Positions 42,644-51,847 of a stretch of DNA of 64,000 nt are shown here, piece by piece. Under the pieces are notes generated by a model. That model did not search any database and was not told where the DNA came from. It worked only from the letters and a program-made list of their open reading frames with translations. Origin of the DNA: Paenibacillus endophyticus (lineage in GTDB: Bacteria; Bacillota; Bacilli; Paenibacillales; Paenibacillaceae); NCBI RefSeq assembly GCF_014192395.1, contig NZ_JACHXW010000020.1, positions 62,001-126,000 on the forward strand, read 5' to 3'. The translations under genes and the position numbers were made by a program. The first letter of the stretch is position 1. The number at the start of each line of letters is the position of its first letter.

Positions 42644-44544
42644 TATACATAGCCGGGGGTAAGCATCTGTTCAATATTATCGCTTGAAACGGGCGGACTC
42701 CAGAAGAAGCCCTGCATTTCATCACATTTGTGCTTGCGCAAAAATTCCATTTGTCCTTCTGTTTCTACTCCCTCGGCGATAACTTGTATATTAAGGTTAT
42801 GCGCCATTGCGATAATCGCAGCGACGATTTCGGCATCGTTCGGATCCTGCTGGATATCACGTACAAAAGAGCGATCGATTTTCAAACGGTCAATTGGAAA
42901 ATTCTTTAAATAATGAAAGGAGCTATATCCCGTACCGAAGTCATCTACGCTAATATTGACGCCTAACTCCGTTAAATCCAATAAGCATCTTGATACATGG
43001 CTGACATCCATCGTCATGGATTCGGTTATTTCAAGGTCAAGATACTTTGGATCCAGTCCCGTTCTTGTAAGTACATCGGATACCTTGCTCGCTAGATCAT
43101 TCTGTACGAATTGTCTTATGGATAAGTTCACGGATACGGGTATAGATGGGAGTCCAGCTTCCTGCCAAGCTTTGTTCTGCCGGCACGCTTCCTCAAGTAC
43201 CCAATCACCGATTTGAACAATCATACCGCTTTCTTCGGCTAATGGAATGAAGCTTCCTGGCGGAATCATGCCTCTCTGCGGATGATTCCAACGAACAAGC
43301 GCCTCAACGCCAACCATCGTTCCTGATCCAAGATCATATTGCGGCTGGTAATGAAGAACGAATTCGCAGCGCTGTATCGCACGGTACATTTCATGCTGCA
43401 GCGTAAGCCGCTCCAGCGAAGAATTACTCCAGCTGTCTGAATACAGCATGCAATCGTTTTTGCCGCTTTCCTTTACTTTGACAAGCGCCATATCTGCCTT
43501 CTTAATCATGGAGTAGCTGTCATCATTCTCATCTTGGTTCGTGACAAGTCCTATGCTTGCCGTAATATGTAAGGGAAACCCGCTAAGTTCATACGGTTCT
43601 TCTATGGCCTTCAGCAGCTGCCTGGACAACTCCAGCAAATGCTTCTCCGATTGCAAGTTACAGTACAATAAGGCAAATTCATCGCCTTCCATCCGAGCCG
43701 CGAAATCATTGTCGGAAAAGTCGCGATTGAGCCGCTCTGCAACCTGCATGAGCAGGATATCGCCAAACTCCCGTCCGAAGGAGGCATTGACCAGCTTAAA
43801 TCGGTCCAAATCCAAATAACAGATGCCAACTACCCGTTCTTCTTCCTTCGCTCTTGCCAGCGTCTCCGTCAGCTTCATCTGAAATAAGGTTCGATTCGGC
43901 AACCCTGTCATATCATCGTAATAGGCCATATAACGGATTCGTTCCACATTCCGCTTGCGGTCGCTTAAATCCTGGCTTATGATCACCGTGCCGACGACTT
44001 CGTCCTCTTGCATCATCGGCGAGCAAACGACCTGCAGCTCGAGCGGGAACCCTGAACCGTGAGTAATATTGATATTAATTTGTTTCGTCTCGCCTTGAAG
44101 GGCACTCTCGAACGTTTCGTTCAATAATGATCTGCTGCTTGGATCAACGATCCGATCAATAGGTTCGCCAAGCAGCTCCGAGCGGTGATACCCAAGCGTG
44201 CGGCTTGAAGCTTCGTTCATTTCCATGAACATGCCCTTTTTATCAAGCACAGCTAATGGTACTGCATCTGATCGAAGCAATGTTTCTACAATGGCCGTAT
44301 GATAGTTTTGGAAGCTTAACGATTCGCTTCGTTTTATATAGACGATTACCGCTGTAACGAATAACGATGCCGCAATAGCTGCAGCCGTCCATTTGTACAT
44401 GTCGTTAGATATAAGCAGCAATGAAACAGCAACCCATACTAATGCTAGCGCTGTAAGCAAACAGCTAATAACAAATGACCCATTAAACGATTGCCTCAGC
44501 TGCTGCCGTTTTGTTTGATTAGGAAAACCATCCATCCGTTTCAT
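42643..44544 (-). CDS. PAS-GGDEF-EAL membrane protein, cyclic-di-GMP turnover
   Basis: About 633 residues. Two membrane segments (about 25-70) lead to a PAS domain (LRSDAVPLAVLDKKGMFMEMNEASSRTLGY, about 85-205). The GGDEF domain has its signature as EGDEF (RMEGDEFALL), with the first Gly replaced. The EAL domain begins at about 385 with VGVEALVRWNHP; DFGTGYSS, EITES and VIAEGVE are intact. So it is most likely an active phosphodiesterase with a possibly regulatory or weakened cyclase domain. Start ATG 44544 is chosen; a TTG three codons up is also possible. Confidence 0.9.
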   Translation of the reverse strand: MKRMDGFPNQTKRQQLRQSFNGSFVISCLLTALALVWVAVSLLLISNDMYKWTAAAIAASLFVTAVIVYIKRSESLSFQNYHTAIVETLLRSDAVPLAVLDKKGMFMEMNEASSRTLGYHRSELLGEPIDRIVDPSSRSLLNETFESALQGETKQININITHGSGFPLELQVVCSPMMQEDEVVGTVIISQDLSDRKRNVERIRYMAYYDDMTGLPNRTLFQMKLTETLARAKEEERVVGICYLDLDRFKLVNASFGREFGDILLMQVAERLNRDFSDNDFAARMEGDEFALLYCNLQSEKHLLELSRQLLKAIEEPYELSGFPLHITASIGLVTNQDENDDSYSMIKKADMALVKVKESGKNDCMLYSDSWSNSSLERLTLQHEMYRAIQRCEFVLHYQPQYDLGSGTMVGVEALVRWNHPQRGMIPPGSFIPLAEESGMIVQIGDWVLEEACRQNKAWQEAGLPSIPVSVNLSIRQFVQNDLASKVSDVLTRTGLDPKYLDLEITESMTMDVSHVSRCLLDLTELGVNISVDDFGTGYSSFHYLKNFPIDRLKIDRSFVRDIQQDPNDAEIVAAIIAMAHNLNIQVIAEGVETEGQMEFLRKHKCDEMQGFFWSPPVSSDNIEQMLTPGYV

Positions 44545-44696
44545 TACGCACAAACGTCCTTCCTCTATTTCGAGTCAAGTGAGTGTTCGCTTTATTATAA
44601 ACGAAGTATGCCTTCTGGTATAGAAATATTTACTAAAGCGAATTATTATGCAAATTCTATGCCTAGTACTCTATCTTCATTCCTTTTAATGTCATT

Positions 44697-45083
44697 TTAT
44701 TCACTTATTCTTTTTTTTTTCATTGCCGCAATAATGACGCATGTCCATCCTGCGAGGATCGCCACACCGCCTAGCGGGGTTACCATCCCAAGCTTGCTAA
44801 AGCTTGTAAGAGCAAGGATATAAAGACTGCCGCTAAAAATAATCATCCCTGTAAAAATGAGCCGACCACCGTTTAGAACCAGCTTTCCTGCTGCTATTTG
44901 CTTCGCAAACAAAGCGATAAGCATAAGTCCCAATGCGTTATACATATGGTATCGGACACCTGTTTCGAAGATTTCCAAATAATGATCCGTTATTTTCTGT
45001 TCAAGCCCATGTGCCCCGAAGGCTCCTAAGGCGATAGCTATTGCGGCATTTAACGCGCCAATTGCAAAATATTTTGGAAACAT
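44697..45083 (-). CDS. DUF423 family small membrane protein
   Basis: 128 residues, four membrane segments. AIALGAFGAHGLEQKI near the N-terminus, TGVRYHMYNALGLMLIAL and FSKLGMVTPLGGVAILAGW are the family pattern (YwdK/YgdD type). Function unknown. Confidence 0.88.
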   Translation of the reverse strand: MFPKYFAIGALNAAIAIALGAFGAHGLEQKITDHYLEIFETGVRYHMYNALGLMLIALFAKQIAAGKLVLNGGRLIFTGMIIFSGSLYILALTSFSKLGMVTPLGGVAILAGWTCVIIAAMKKKRISE

Positions 45084-45147
45084 GTAGTTTTCAATCCTTT
45101 CAAATTTGTGTATAATTTTACCGTAATTAGTAAAGGAGACGATATAA

Positions 45148-45648
45148 ATGGATAAAGAGCCTAATAACTTCCCTAATCAAAACTCGCCCACCGAGCCTTT
45201 TGGATCCAAACCGATCTTCTCCAACGAACCAGCTTCAGACTTCGGTCCCAAGAAGCAATCCGGTCTCGGCATTGCAGCTTTCATCATTGGGTTGGTTGCA
45301 ATTGTATTGCTTATCATCGCATTTGTCGCAGGCAACAGCTTCGCAGACCAGCTTGCGGCTTCTGACCTCATCATCACGGATCCTGAGGATCCTGCTGCTG
45401 TTCAGGCAGCCCTTGAATCGCTTGGAGAAACCGTGTTTGCTTCCATGGTCATTGCTGTGCTCTGCATATTCGGAGCCGGCTTCATCGCTTTCGTAGGCTT
45501 GATTCTAGCTATCATTGCAGCATGCTCCAGCAAACGCCGCAAAATATTCGGAGTCATTGGCATTGTACTTAACGTTGCAGTCATCATCGGCGGTATCAGC
45601 CTATTCATAGCAGGCATCGGTTCCCTTGCTGCCAACATCGTTCAATAA
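45148..45648 (+). CDS. DUF4190-like membrane protein
   Basis: 166 residues. A Pro/Asn/Ser-rich cytoplasmic head of about 40 residues, then LGIAAFIIGLVAIVLLIIAFVAGNSF, an outside loop, and two further hydrophobic segments. The Gly-rich first helix after a Pro-rich head is typical of DUF4190. AAAGGAG precedes the ATG. Function unknown. Overlaps nothing; strong terminator follows. Confidence 0.72.
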   Translation: MDKEPNNFPNQNSPTEPFGSKPIFSNEPASDFGPKKQSGLGIAAFIIGLVAIVLLIIAFVAGNSFADQLAASDLIITDPEDPAAVQAALESLGETVFASMVIAVLCIFGAGFIAFVGLILAIIAACSSKRRKIFGVIGIVLNVAVIIGGISLFIAGIGSLAANIVQ

Positions 45649-45663
45649 AAAATCTTTTTGATA

Positions 45664-45708
45664 AAGTCTGCTTCAGCCGCCCAGCGCGCTCGAAGCAGAC
45701 TTTTTTGT
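45664..45708 (+). terminator. Terminator after the DUF4190-like gene
   Basis: AAGTCTGCTTC pairs with GAAGCAGACTT, followed by TTTTG. It lies just past the stop at 45648. Confidence 0.9.
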
Positions 45709-45714
45709 TGCGAA

Positions 45715-48700
45715 TTATTTGACCAGCATCCTCGTTCTGCTGAAGCCCTCTTTGGTCTTCATAACTTCAAGGCAGGCTGGAAATGCATCCTTCAGCTCCT
45801 GCACATGCGAGATAACGCCAATCATTCTGCCTGCCTTTTGCAAATCCACAAGCGTGGCGATCGCCTTTTGCAGCGACTCCTCATCAAGCGATCCGAAGCC
45901 CTCGTCTATAAACATCATCTCAATCGTCACGCCACCCATATGGGATTGTATGACGTCAGTCATGCCAAGCGCCAAGCATAGAGAAGCATTGAATTTCTCT
46001 CCGCCTGATAATGTCTTCACGTCGCGGTTCTGGCCTGTATAGGCATCGTATACATCCAGGCCGAGCCCGCTTTGCTTGCCTCGCGTTTCAAGCCGGTCGC
46101 TTCTCTGCAATGAGAATTGCCCATTCGACAAATCATGAAGCCTCGCGTTTGCCGCATGAAGGATTTGTTCCAGGTACTCGATAAGAATATAACGCTCGAA
46201 CGATATCTTTAAAGCATTATCGCCTTTGAGCATATGGAATACATCCATCATTTCCTCCAGCGTTCCTTCCAGCGTCTTCACCTGCTCGTTCGCCCTGCTT
46301 ATTGAAGCTGCCAGCCGCCGCGCGGTCTCGGCCGTTCGCGATGCGCCCTGAGCGGCCGACAGCCACTCCTCCATCTCGCGTTTAGCAGCCGAGAGAGATT
46401 CCTCTAGCTGCAATAATGGCATGCGCGGTTTGCCGGCAAGCTCGCTTTGCAGCTCTATAAGCTGCTGCATAACGGAAGCATGCAAAGTTTGATAAGAAGA
46501 AATCTCTTTTTTCAACTGTTCTCTTGAAAGCTCCGGCAATACAGCCTCGGTGTACTGCTGAATCGTCGTAAACCCAGCCTTCTCTAATTCGTTCAACAAT
46601 CTCTGCTCTGCTTGCTGCTTGCTGAACACCGCTTCCCGCAGCTGCTGCTCCGCTTGATCGGCATACGCTTTGTGCTCAGCGAGCTTAGCTGTCTTGGCTT
46701 GAAGCTGTTCCTGTGCGGCAGTCCAAGCTTTATGCATACGGTCTGACAAGTTCTGCTGCTCATTGAGCTTATTACTTAGCTGCTCAGACGAGCGCAGCGT
46801 ATCCGGCACCCGCAGCAGCTCTCGCTCCATTGCAGACTGCAGCGAGGTTTTCTCGATAGCAAGCTGCTGCCGTTGCTGTTGAAGCTGATCCTTCGCAACC
46901 ATCTGTTTCTCTAGATGCAGTTCCTGACGTTCATACAGCTGCTTAAGCTCAGGCAGCTGCTTTGCTTTGGCTAACAGCTTGTCCGATTCATCCTTAAGTG
47001 AACGCCACTGCTTCGCAAGCTCCGCCCGCTGCTCCTCCAGCCTTTCGGCTTGCAGGCCGAATTCCGCAAGCTCTCTCGCCTCTTCTTCCCTTGTTGCGCG
47101 CGCTGCCGCGGCTTGCGCACGCGCTTCAAGCCATTCGCGCTCCACAGCAGCTAACTGCGTCTTCACTTCCTGAAGCTTCAGCCTGCTAGGCACTTCCGTT
47201 CCCGAACTCGCCTTAATGGGATGCTCTTCGCTCCCGCATACTGGGCATGGCTTCCCATCATGCAAGTGAGCAGCCAGCAAAGCGGCCTGTCCCTCAATCC
47301 AAGCGGATTCGAGAAGGTCATGCTCCTCCTTCGCTTTGGAGAAGCTTAATGCGAATTGCTTCTCAAGCTGTGCAATGCGCGCCATTTCCTTCTCCACCTC
47401 GACGAGACGCTTAAGCTGCTTTCCTTGCTGCTCCACCAAGCGAAGCTTGTCCTGCAGATCACCGAGTCCAGCTGTTTCAAGCTCGGTAGCCTTAATCAGC
47501 GCATTCGCAGACTGACGCGTCTCGCGGAGCTGCATGAGCTCCGCTTCCGCTTGCTGCAGCTTTAATTCGCACAGCTCTTCCGCTTGTATGAGCTTGTCGA
47601 TCGCTTGCTGCTGACCTGCGAGCTTTTGAACGACCGGCACAAGCTCTTGCAATCTGTTAATCTCGCGCTCAGCTTCGCGGCGTTCTTCAGCCCGCTGCTC
47701 CTCTACAGCAAACATTTCGACAGCCTGAAGCTGCCCACGTTCGGCAGCCTCCCGTTCGGCGGTTCGGATGGACAGCTGATTTTGTTTGGCTGAGGCATCC
47801 GTGCTTGCCCGCTCCGCCTGCTCCTTGTAAGGCGTAAGAATGGCTGCTTTTTCCGCAAGCGCGAGCTGCTTTTCTTTTGCCTCGTAATTGGGTTTTTGTT
47901 CGGTTAATTGCTCAAATTGGGTCTTCTTGCGGTCATGCTCTTCATGCTTGCTGTTAACTGCCGCCGCTAAGCGCAGCTTCAATTCCTCAGATTCGAGGCG
48001 CACCGCAATCGCAGTCTTCTGCGACTCAGATTCGCCTGCAAGCTGGGTGTAGAACGCTAATTCCAGCTCCAGCGCTTCAAGCACCTGTGCCGCGCTGAAT
48101 ATATCCTGCTTGAGCGTGCTGAACAGCTGTCCTTCGACTCGCTCAGGAAGCGATTCCTGCACTTGCTTCAGATAGGCCTGTTCAGTCGCCTTCGCTTCCT
48201 TCAGCTGATCCTGGAGCGCGCGGTGCTTCTGCTGGAATCGACTCTCCAGTCGTTCATAGAGCTCCGTTCGAAATATTCGGCGCAATATTTCTTCCTTATT
48301 ATCCGTATCTGAAGTCAGCAGCTTACGGAATTCACCTTGCGGGAGCATGACAATCTGGCTGAACTGCTCCTTCGTCAAGCCGATGATTTGCTCCAGCCGT
48401 ATGTTGACATCGGAAATGATGAAGCGGTCGACTGCCGGCACAGCCGTTCCGCTCGTCGTTTCGTAAAGCTCCGCTTTGCCGCCGGTCTCACTTTTATTGC
48501 TGCCCTTGCGATGGGGCATTTGCCGGATGACCATATAGCTCCTGCGACCTAGCGCAAATTCAAACTGAACGGAGGTATGTATGTCCTCAGGGGCAAAATG
48601 GCTTCGGAGCATCCGCGCATCCGCCCGGTCCTCTCCGCTTGCGGTTCCATAGATCGCAAAACATATCGCATCGAATATAGACGTTTTGCCAGCTCCCGTG

Positions 48701-48807
48701 TTGCCTGAAATGACAAATAAACGCCGGTGCTCCAGCTCGCTGAAATCAATCGTCTCCGCATCTCGATAAGATCCAAACGCAGTCATCGACAGCTTGATCG
48801 GTCTCAT
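45715..48807 (-). CDS. sbcC: DNA repair exonuclease subunit SbcC
   Basis: 1030 residues, SMC-like. Walker A SGNTGAGKTS near residue 35, long coiled coils on both sides of a zinc hook KPCPVCGSEEHP at about residue 519, a signature TLSGGEKFNASL, and Walker B MMFIDEGFGSLDEE. With SbcD it cleaves hairpins and processes DNA ends. Overlaps sbcD by 4 bases (ATGA). Confidence 0.96.
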   Translation of the reverse strand: MRPIKLSMTAFGSYRDAETIDFSELEHRRLFVISGNTGAGKTSIFDAICFAIYGTASGEDRADARMLRSHFAPEDIHTSVQFEFALGRRSYMVIRQMPHRKGSNKSETGGKAELYETTSGTAVPAVDRFIISDVNIRLEQIIGLTKEQFSQIVMLPQGEFRKLLTSDTDNKEEILRRIFRTELYERLESRFQQKHRALQDQLKEAKATEQAYLKQVQESLPERVEGQLFSTLKQDIFSAAQVLEALELELAFYTQLAGESESQKTAIAVRLESEELKLRLAAAVNSKHEEHDRKKTQFEQLTEQKPNYEAKEKQLALAEKAAILTPYKEQAERASTDASAKQNQLSIRTAEREAAERGQLQAVEMFAVEEQRAEERREAEREINRLQELVPVVQKLAGQQQAIDKLIQAEELCELKLQQAEAELMQLRETRQSANALIKATELETAGLGDLQDKLRLVEQQGKQLKRLVEVEKEMARIAQLEKQFALSFSKAKEEHDLLESAWIEGQAALLAAHLHDGKPCPVCGSEEHPIKASSGTEVPSRLKLQEVKTQLAAVEREWLEARAQAAAARATREEEARELAEFGLQAERLEEQRAELAKQWRSLKDESDKLLAKAKQLPELKQLYERQELHLEKQMVAKDQLQQQRQQLAIEKTSLQSAMERELLRVPDTLRSSEQLSNKLNEQQNLSDRMHKAWTAAQEQLQAKTAKLAEHKAYADQAEQQLREAVFSKQQAEQRLLNELEKAGFTTIQQYTEAVLPELSREQLKKEISSYQTLHASVMQQLIELQSELAGKPRMPLLQLEESLSAAKREMEEWLSAAQGASRTAETARRLAASISRANEQVKTLEGTLEEMMDVFHMLKGDNALKISFERYILIEYLEQILHAANARLHDLSNGQFSLQRSDRLETRGKQSGLGLDVYDAYTGQNRDVKTLSGGEKFNASLCLALGMTDVIQSHMGGVTIEMMFIDEGFGSLDEESLQKAIATLVDLQKAGRMIGVISHVQELKDAFPACLEVMKTKEGFSRTRMLVK

Positions 48808-49979
48808 AGGGCGCCTCCCTCCTCACGCAGAAGCTCAGCATAGGTTTCCGCGAAAAGGTTTCTTTTGGCTTCGGCAAGCGGCTGGCCTTTGACCTCCTGA
48901 TAGAAAGCTGAGAACAGCTCAATCGGATTCGCCTCCCGCCTTCTTGCGGCGCCGCCCCAATCCAAGCCCTCAGCAGCTACAGCGCCGCTTCCCGAAAAGG
49001 ACGAACGACGCTCCACATGCAGCGCATTCGGATATACCGCACGGACCTTCTCCATCGGGAACAGTACGGGATTATCATTGAGAAGCGTGACGAATACGTA
49101 ATCCTCATTCACCGCATGTTTCTCGATTTCTTCGATTGAAGCAGCAATGCGGCGCATATTGCGCAGCGGCTGCAGCTCGCGCTTCTCAATCTTCGTTCCG
49201 CCCGATGCGTCTAGCTCAATGACTAAATATCCTTTTATATGATTCTCTTCGGAGATCGAATATTTGAGCGGCGAGCCCGCATACCTTATCGTATCGTTCT
49301 TCACGAAGTGAGCCTGATGCAAATGGCCGAGCGCCGTATAATGAAACCGCTCGAAATATGCAGCACTCACATGCTCAGCCCCGCCTACCGACAATGGCCG
49401 CTCTGAATCGCTCGTATTCTGCTCGGGTTCCCCAGAAGCCGTTACGAAGGCATGGCCCACGAGCACATGCCGCGCATTGCTCTGCATGCCTGCTGCAAGC
49501 CTGCTCGTTATCGCACGCATCGCATCATCATGTGTTTTGACCGATTCATCATTCAGCACATAGCGCACCTGAGCGGGATCCGCAAATGGAACGAGGTGAA
49601 AATGAACCTCTCCATACTCATCGTGAAGCACAATTGGATCTATGCTTCCGCGAATCTGACCGGCCAAATACAATCCGTGCTTCTCCATCATTTTGGTGCC
49701 GAAATTAATGCGGTCAGGACTGTCATGGTTGCCTGAAATAGCAAGCACTGTCGTCTCTAGATCAATGACAATGCGGCTAAGCAGCTCATCCAGCAGCTCA
49801 ACTGCGTCCGTTGGCGGAACCGCCCTGTCATAAAGATCGCCTGCAATAATAACCGCATCCGGACGCTCCAGCTCAATTGCTTGAAGCAGCTGCTCCAGTA
49901 CGTAACGCTGATCCTCCGTCATATATACACCTTGCACGAGCTTGCCCAAATGCCAGTCCGCGGTATGAAATATTTTCAT
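48804..49979 (-). CDS. sbcD: DNA repair exonuclease subunit SbcD
   Basis: 391 residues, calcineurin-like nuclease. Motifs: FHTADWHLGK, IIAGDLYDRAVPP, ISGNHDSPDR, VLVGHAF, and YTALGHLHQ. The ATG at 49979 is preceded by AAGGGTG; a GTG four codons upstream is possible. First gene of sbcDC on the minus strand. Confidence 0.96.
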   Translation of the reverse strand: MKIFHTADWHLGKLVQGVYMTEDQRYVLEQLLQAIELERPDAVIIAGDLYDRAVPPTDAVELLDELLSRIVIDLETTVLAISGNHDSPDRINFGTKMMEKHGLYLAGQIRGSIDPIVLHDEYGEVHFHLVPFADPAQVRYVLNDESVKTHDDAMRAITSRLAAGMQSNARHVLVGHAFVTASGEPEQNTSDSERPLSVGGAEHVSAAYFERFHYTALGHLHQAHFVKNDTIRYAGSPLKYSISEENHIKGYLVIELDASGGTKIEKRELQPLRNMRRIAASIEEIEKHAVNEDYVFVTLLNDNPVLFPMEKVRAVYPNALHVERRSSFSGSGAVAAEGLDWGGAARRREANPIELFSAFYQEVKGQPLAEAKRNLFAETYAELLREEGGAL

Positions 49980-50189
49980 TCGTTGCAACACCCTTTCCTC
50001 GCACAGTGAAATCCACTCGATTCATGCTAACTCCCTAACCTTTATATTACCATTCGTGTATATGCATCGCATAGTGCAGCACAAAGGCAAGCTTATAGCT
50101 TGCGCATCCCGCCAATACGCGATAAAGTTAACCATGCTTCACTATTTCAATCCATTTTCATGACTATCGCGAACTGGAGGTTCACAACA

Positions 50190-51434
50190 TTGTCACGCTT
50201 GTCAGCTGGTTTATCCAAAAACTACATATTATTGCTAATTGTCGTATTCGGCGGGTTTCTCATTTTTGGTTTTTCCGAAAATATTAAAGGTCCTGCATTG
50301 CCTAGAATGCAAAGCGATTTAAAGCTCGACGAGCTTCAAATTGGCGTTTTGCTTGCCTTCAATTCACTTGGATACTTGCTCGCTTGTACGTTCACAGGCT
50401 GGCTGTCCAACCGTGCTGGGATGAAGCTGACGCTCTCGCTGGCATTCGGCTCCATGGTTATTTCCGGCGTTTGTATTTATTTCGCAGCGAATTATACCGC
50501 TATCTCCGCTGCTTATTTTCTTATGTATATAGGAAACGGAATGTTGGAGATTGGCCTCGCCATACTCGCAGCAAAAATATTCATCAAAAATACGGGTACG
50601 ATGATGAATTTGGCTCATTTCTTCTATGGGCTCAGCTCAACCTTCGCTCCGATAATCGCAGCATCACTCATGGGTGTTGAAATATTCGGCTCCGAGCTCG
50701 GCTGGCGGGGCATGTATATGCTCATGCTCGCCCTCTCCATCCTTCCTATGATGCCAGGACTATTCGCGCGCTATAAGAATGAGGGGGAGCCTGCGGCAGA
50801 GCGCATATCCTTGAAAGAGTTCGCTCGGGACAAAGTCGCTTGGCTAATCGTCGCCGTATTGTCATTCGGCGTCGTATCCGAGCTCGCCGTCGGCGGCTGG
50901 CTTGTCAATTTCCTGGAGAAAGCATACGGCTGGAGCAATGATTCCTCATCCAAAATGCTGTCCGCCTTCTTCTTCTGCTTCATGCTTGCACGGCTAGTGC
51001 TCGGTCCGATAACGGACAAAATTGGATATACGATGTCGCTTATCATCTTGTCTGCTTTTTCAGGGATATGCTCGGTTGCTGCCATTATTGCAGGCGAATC
51101 TGGCGCCTTCCTATTCGCCTTGGCTGGGGTAGGCATCGCCCCCATTTACCCTACGGTTATGGCTTTGCTGGCGAAACGTTATCCGAGAAATGCCGATATG
51201 GCTATTACGTTCACCGTAACCCTGATGGGAATAGCGAGCGTTATCGGGAATCTAGCCATTGGCGGCATAATCGAATGGACCAAGCAGCTGTTTGCTGACA
51301 GCGGCAGCTCGCAGGAAAGTCTCGTCGCAGGCTTGCAGGCCGGATATTTGTTTATTGGCGCTTGTGCCCTGCTTTGCTCGGTTACCTCACTCATCTTATA
51401 TCGCATGCTGAGGCGTGCGCAGCAGATATTGTAA
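50190..51434 (+). CDS. MFS transporter
   Basis: 414 residues, twelve membrane segments. I chose the TTG at 50190 because GGAGG lies 9 bases upstream and the first membrane helix begins soon after (YILLLIVVFGGFLIFGF). The intracellular loop GWLSNRAGMK matches the MFS motif A position. The pattern resembles the FucP-like branch. Substrate unknown. Ends at a clear terminator. Confidence 0.85.
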   Translation: MSRLSAGLSKNYILLLIVVFGGFLIFGFSENIKGPALPRMQSDLKLDELQIGVLLAFNSLGYLLACTFTGWLSNRAGMKLTLSLAFGSMVISGVCIYFAANYTAISAAYFLMYIGNGMLEIGLAILAAKIFIKNTGTMMNLAHFFYGLSSTFAPIIAASLMGVEIFGSELGWRGMYMLMLALSILPMMPGLFARYKNEGEPAAERISLKEFARDKVAWLIVAVLSFGVVSELAVGGWLVNFLEKAYGWSNDSSSKMLSAFFFCFMLARLVLGPITDKIGYTMSLIILSAFSGICSVAAIIAGESGAFLFALAGVGIAPIYPTVMALLAKRYPRNADMAITFTVTLMGIASVIGNLAIGGIIEWTKQLFADSGSSQESLVAGLQAGYLFIGACALLCSVTSLILYRMLRRAQQIL

Positions 51435-51447
51435 TGGAAACACAAAC

Positions 51448-51495
51448 AAGCCCTGAGTTCCTGCTTATGCAGCACAACTCGGGGCTTTCTTTTTC
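51448..51495 (+). terminator. Terminator after the MFS gene
   Basis: AAGCCC-T-GAGTT pairs with AACTC-G-GGGCTT around a loop of about 16 bases, followed by TCTTTTT. Confidence 0.85.
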
Positions 51496-51599
51496 ATAAG
51501 CGTATGAACAGCCGGACAAGCAGCTCATGTCACAAGGTTTGGATTCTATCCTCTAAGCAATCCCTTGCATGAAGCTTTCGCTGTGCACGAATCAATTGA

Positions 51600-51812
51600 T
51601 TAAGTGGGACGTGCTTGCTTCAACAGCATATTGACGAAATATTTCCGGGCATCCGCCGTTTCGACCAGCAACGACACTTGATCTCCTTCGGGATGCTTAA
51701 GCTCCAGCCAATCGCCGCTGAGCCCCTCCCGGACTCCGGCAATCACATACTGCTGGTTCAGATAAGCGTCAATTTTCCGCTTTTCTTCGGCATACTGCTC
51801 ATATGCAGACAT
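51600..51812 (-). CDS. Small conserved protein, unknown
   Basis: 70 residues from ATG 51812 (MSAYEQYAEEKRKIDAYL), with GGAGG about 9 bases upstream. Charged, no membrane segment. The centre (GLSGDWLELKHPEGDQVSLLVETADARKYF) looks alpha/beta. It lies 35 bases past the dihydropyrimidinase stop and could be the last gene of that operon. No family recognised. Confidence 0.6.
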   Translation of the reverse strand: MSAYEQYAEEKRKIDAYLNQQYVIAGVREGLSGDWLELKHPEGDQVSLLVETADARKYFVNMLLKQARPT

Positions 51813-51847
51813 TCGGCAGCCTCCTCGAGTGTTTGTGGTATACATTC

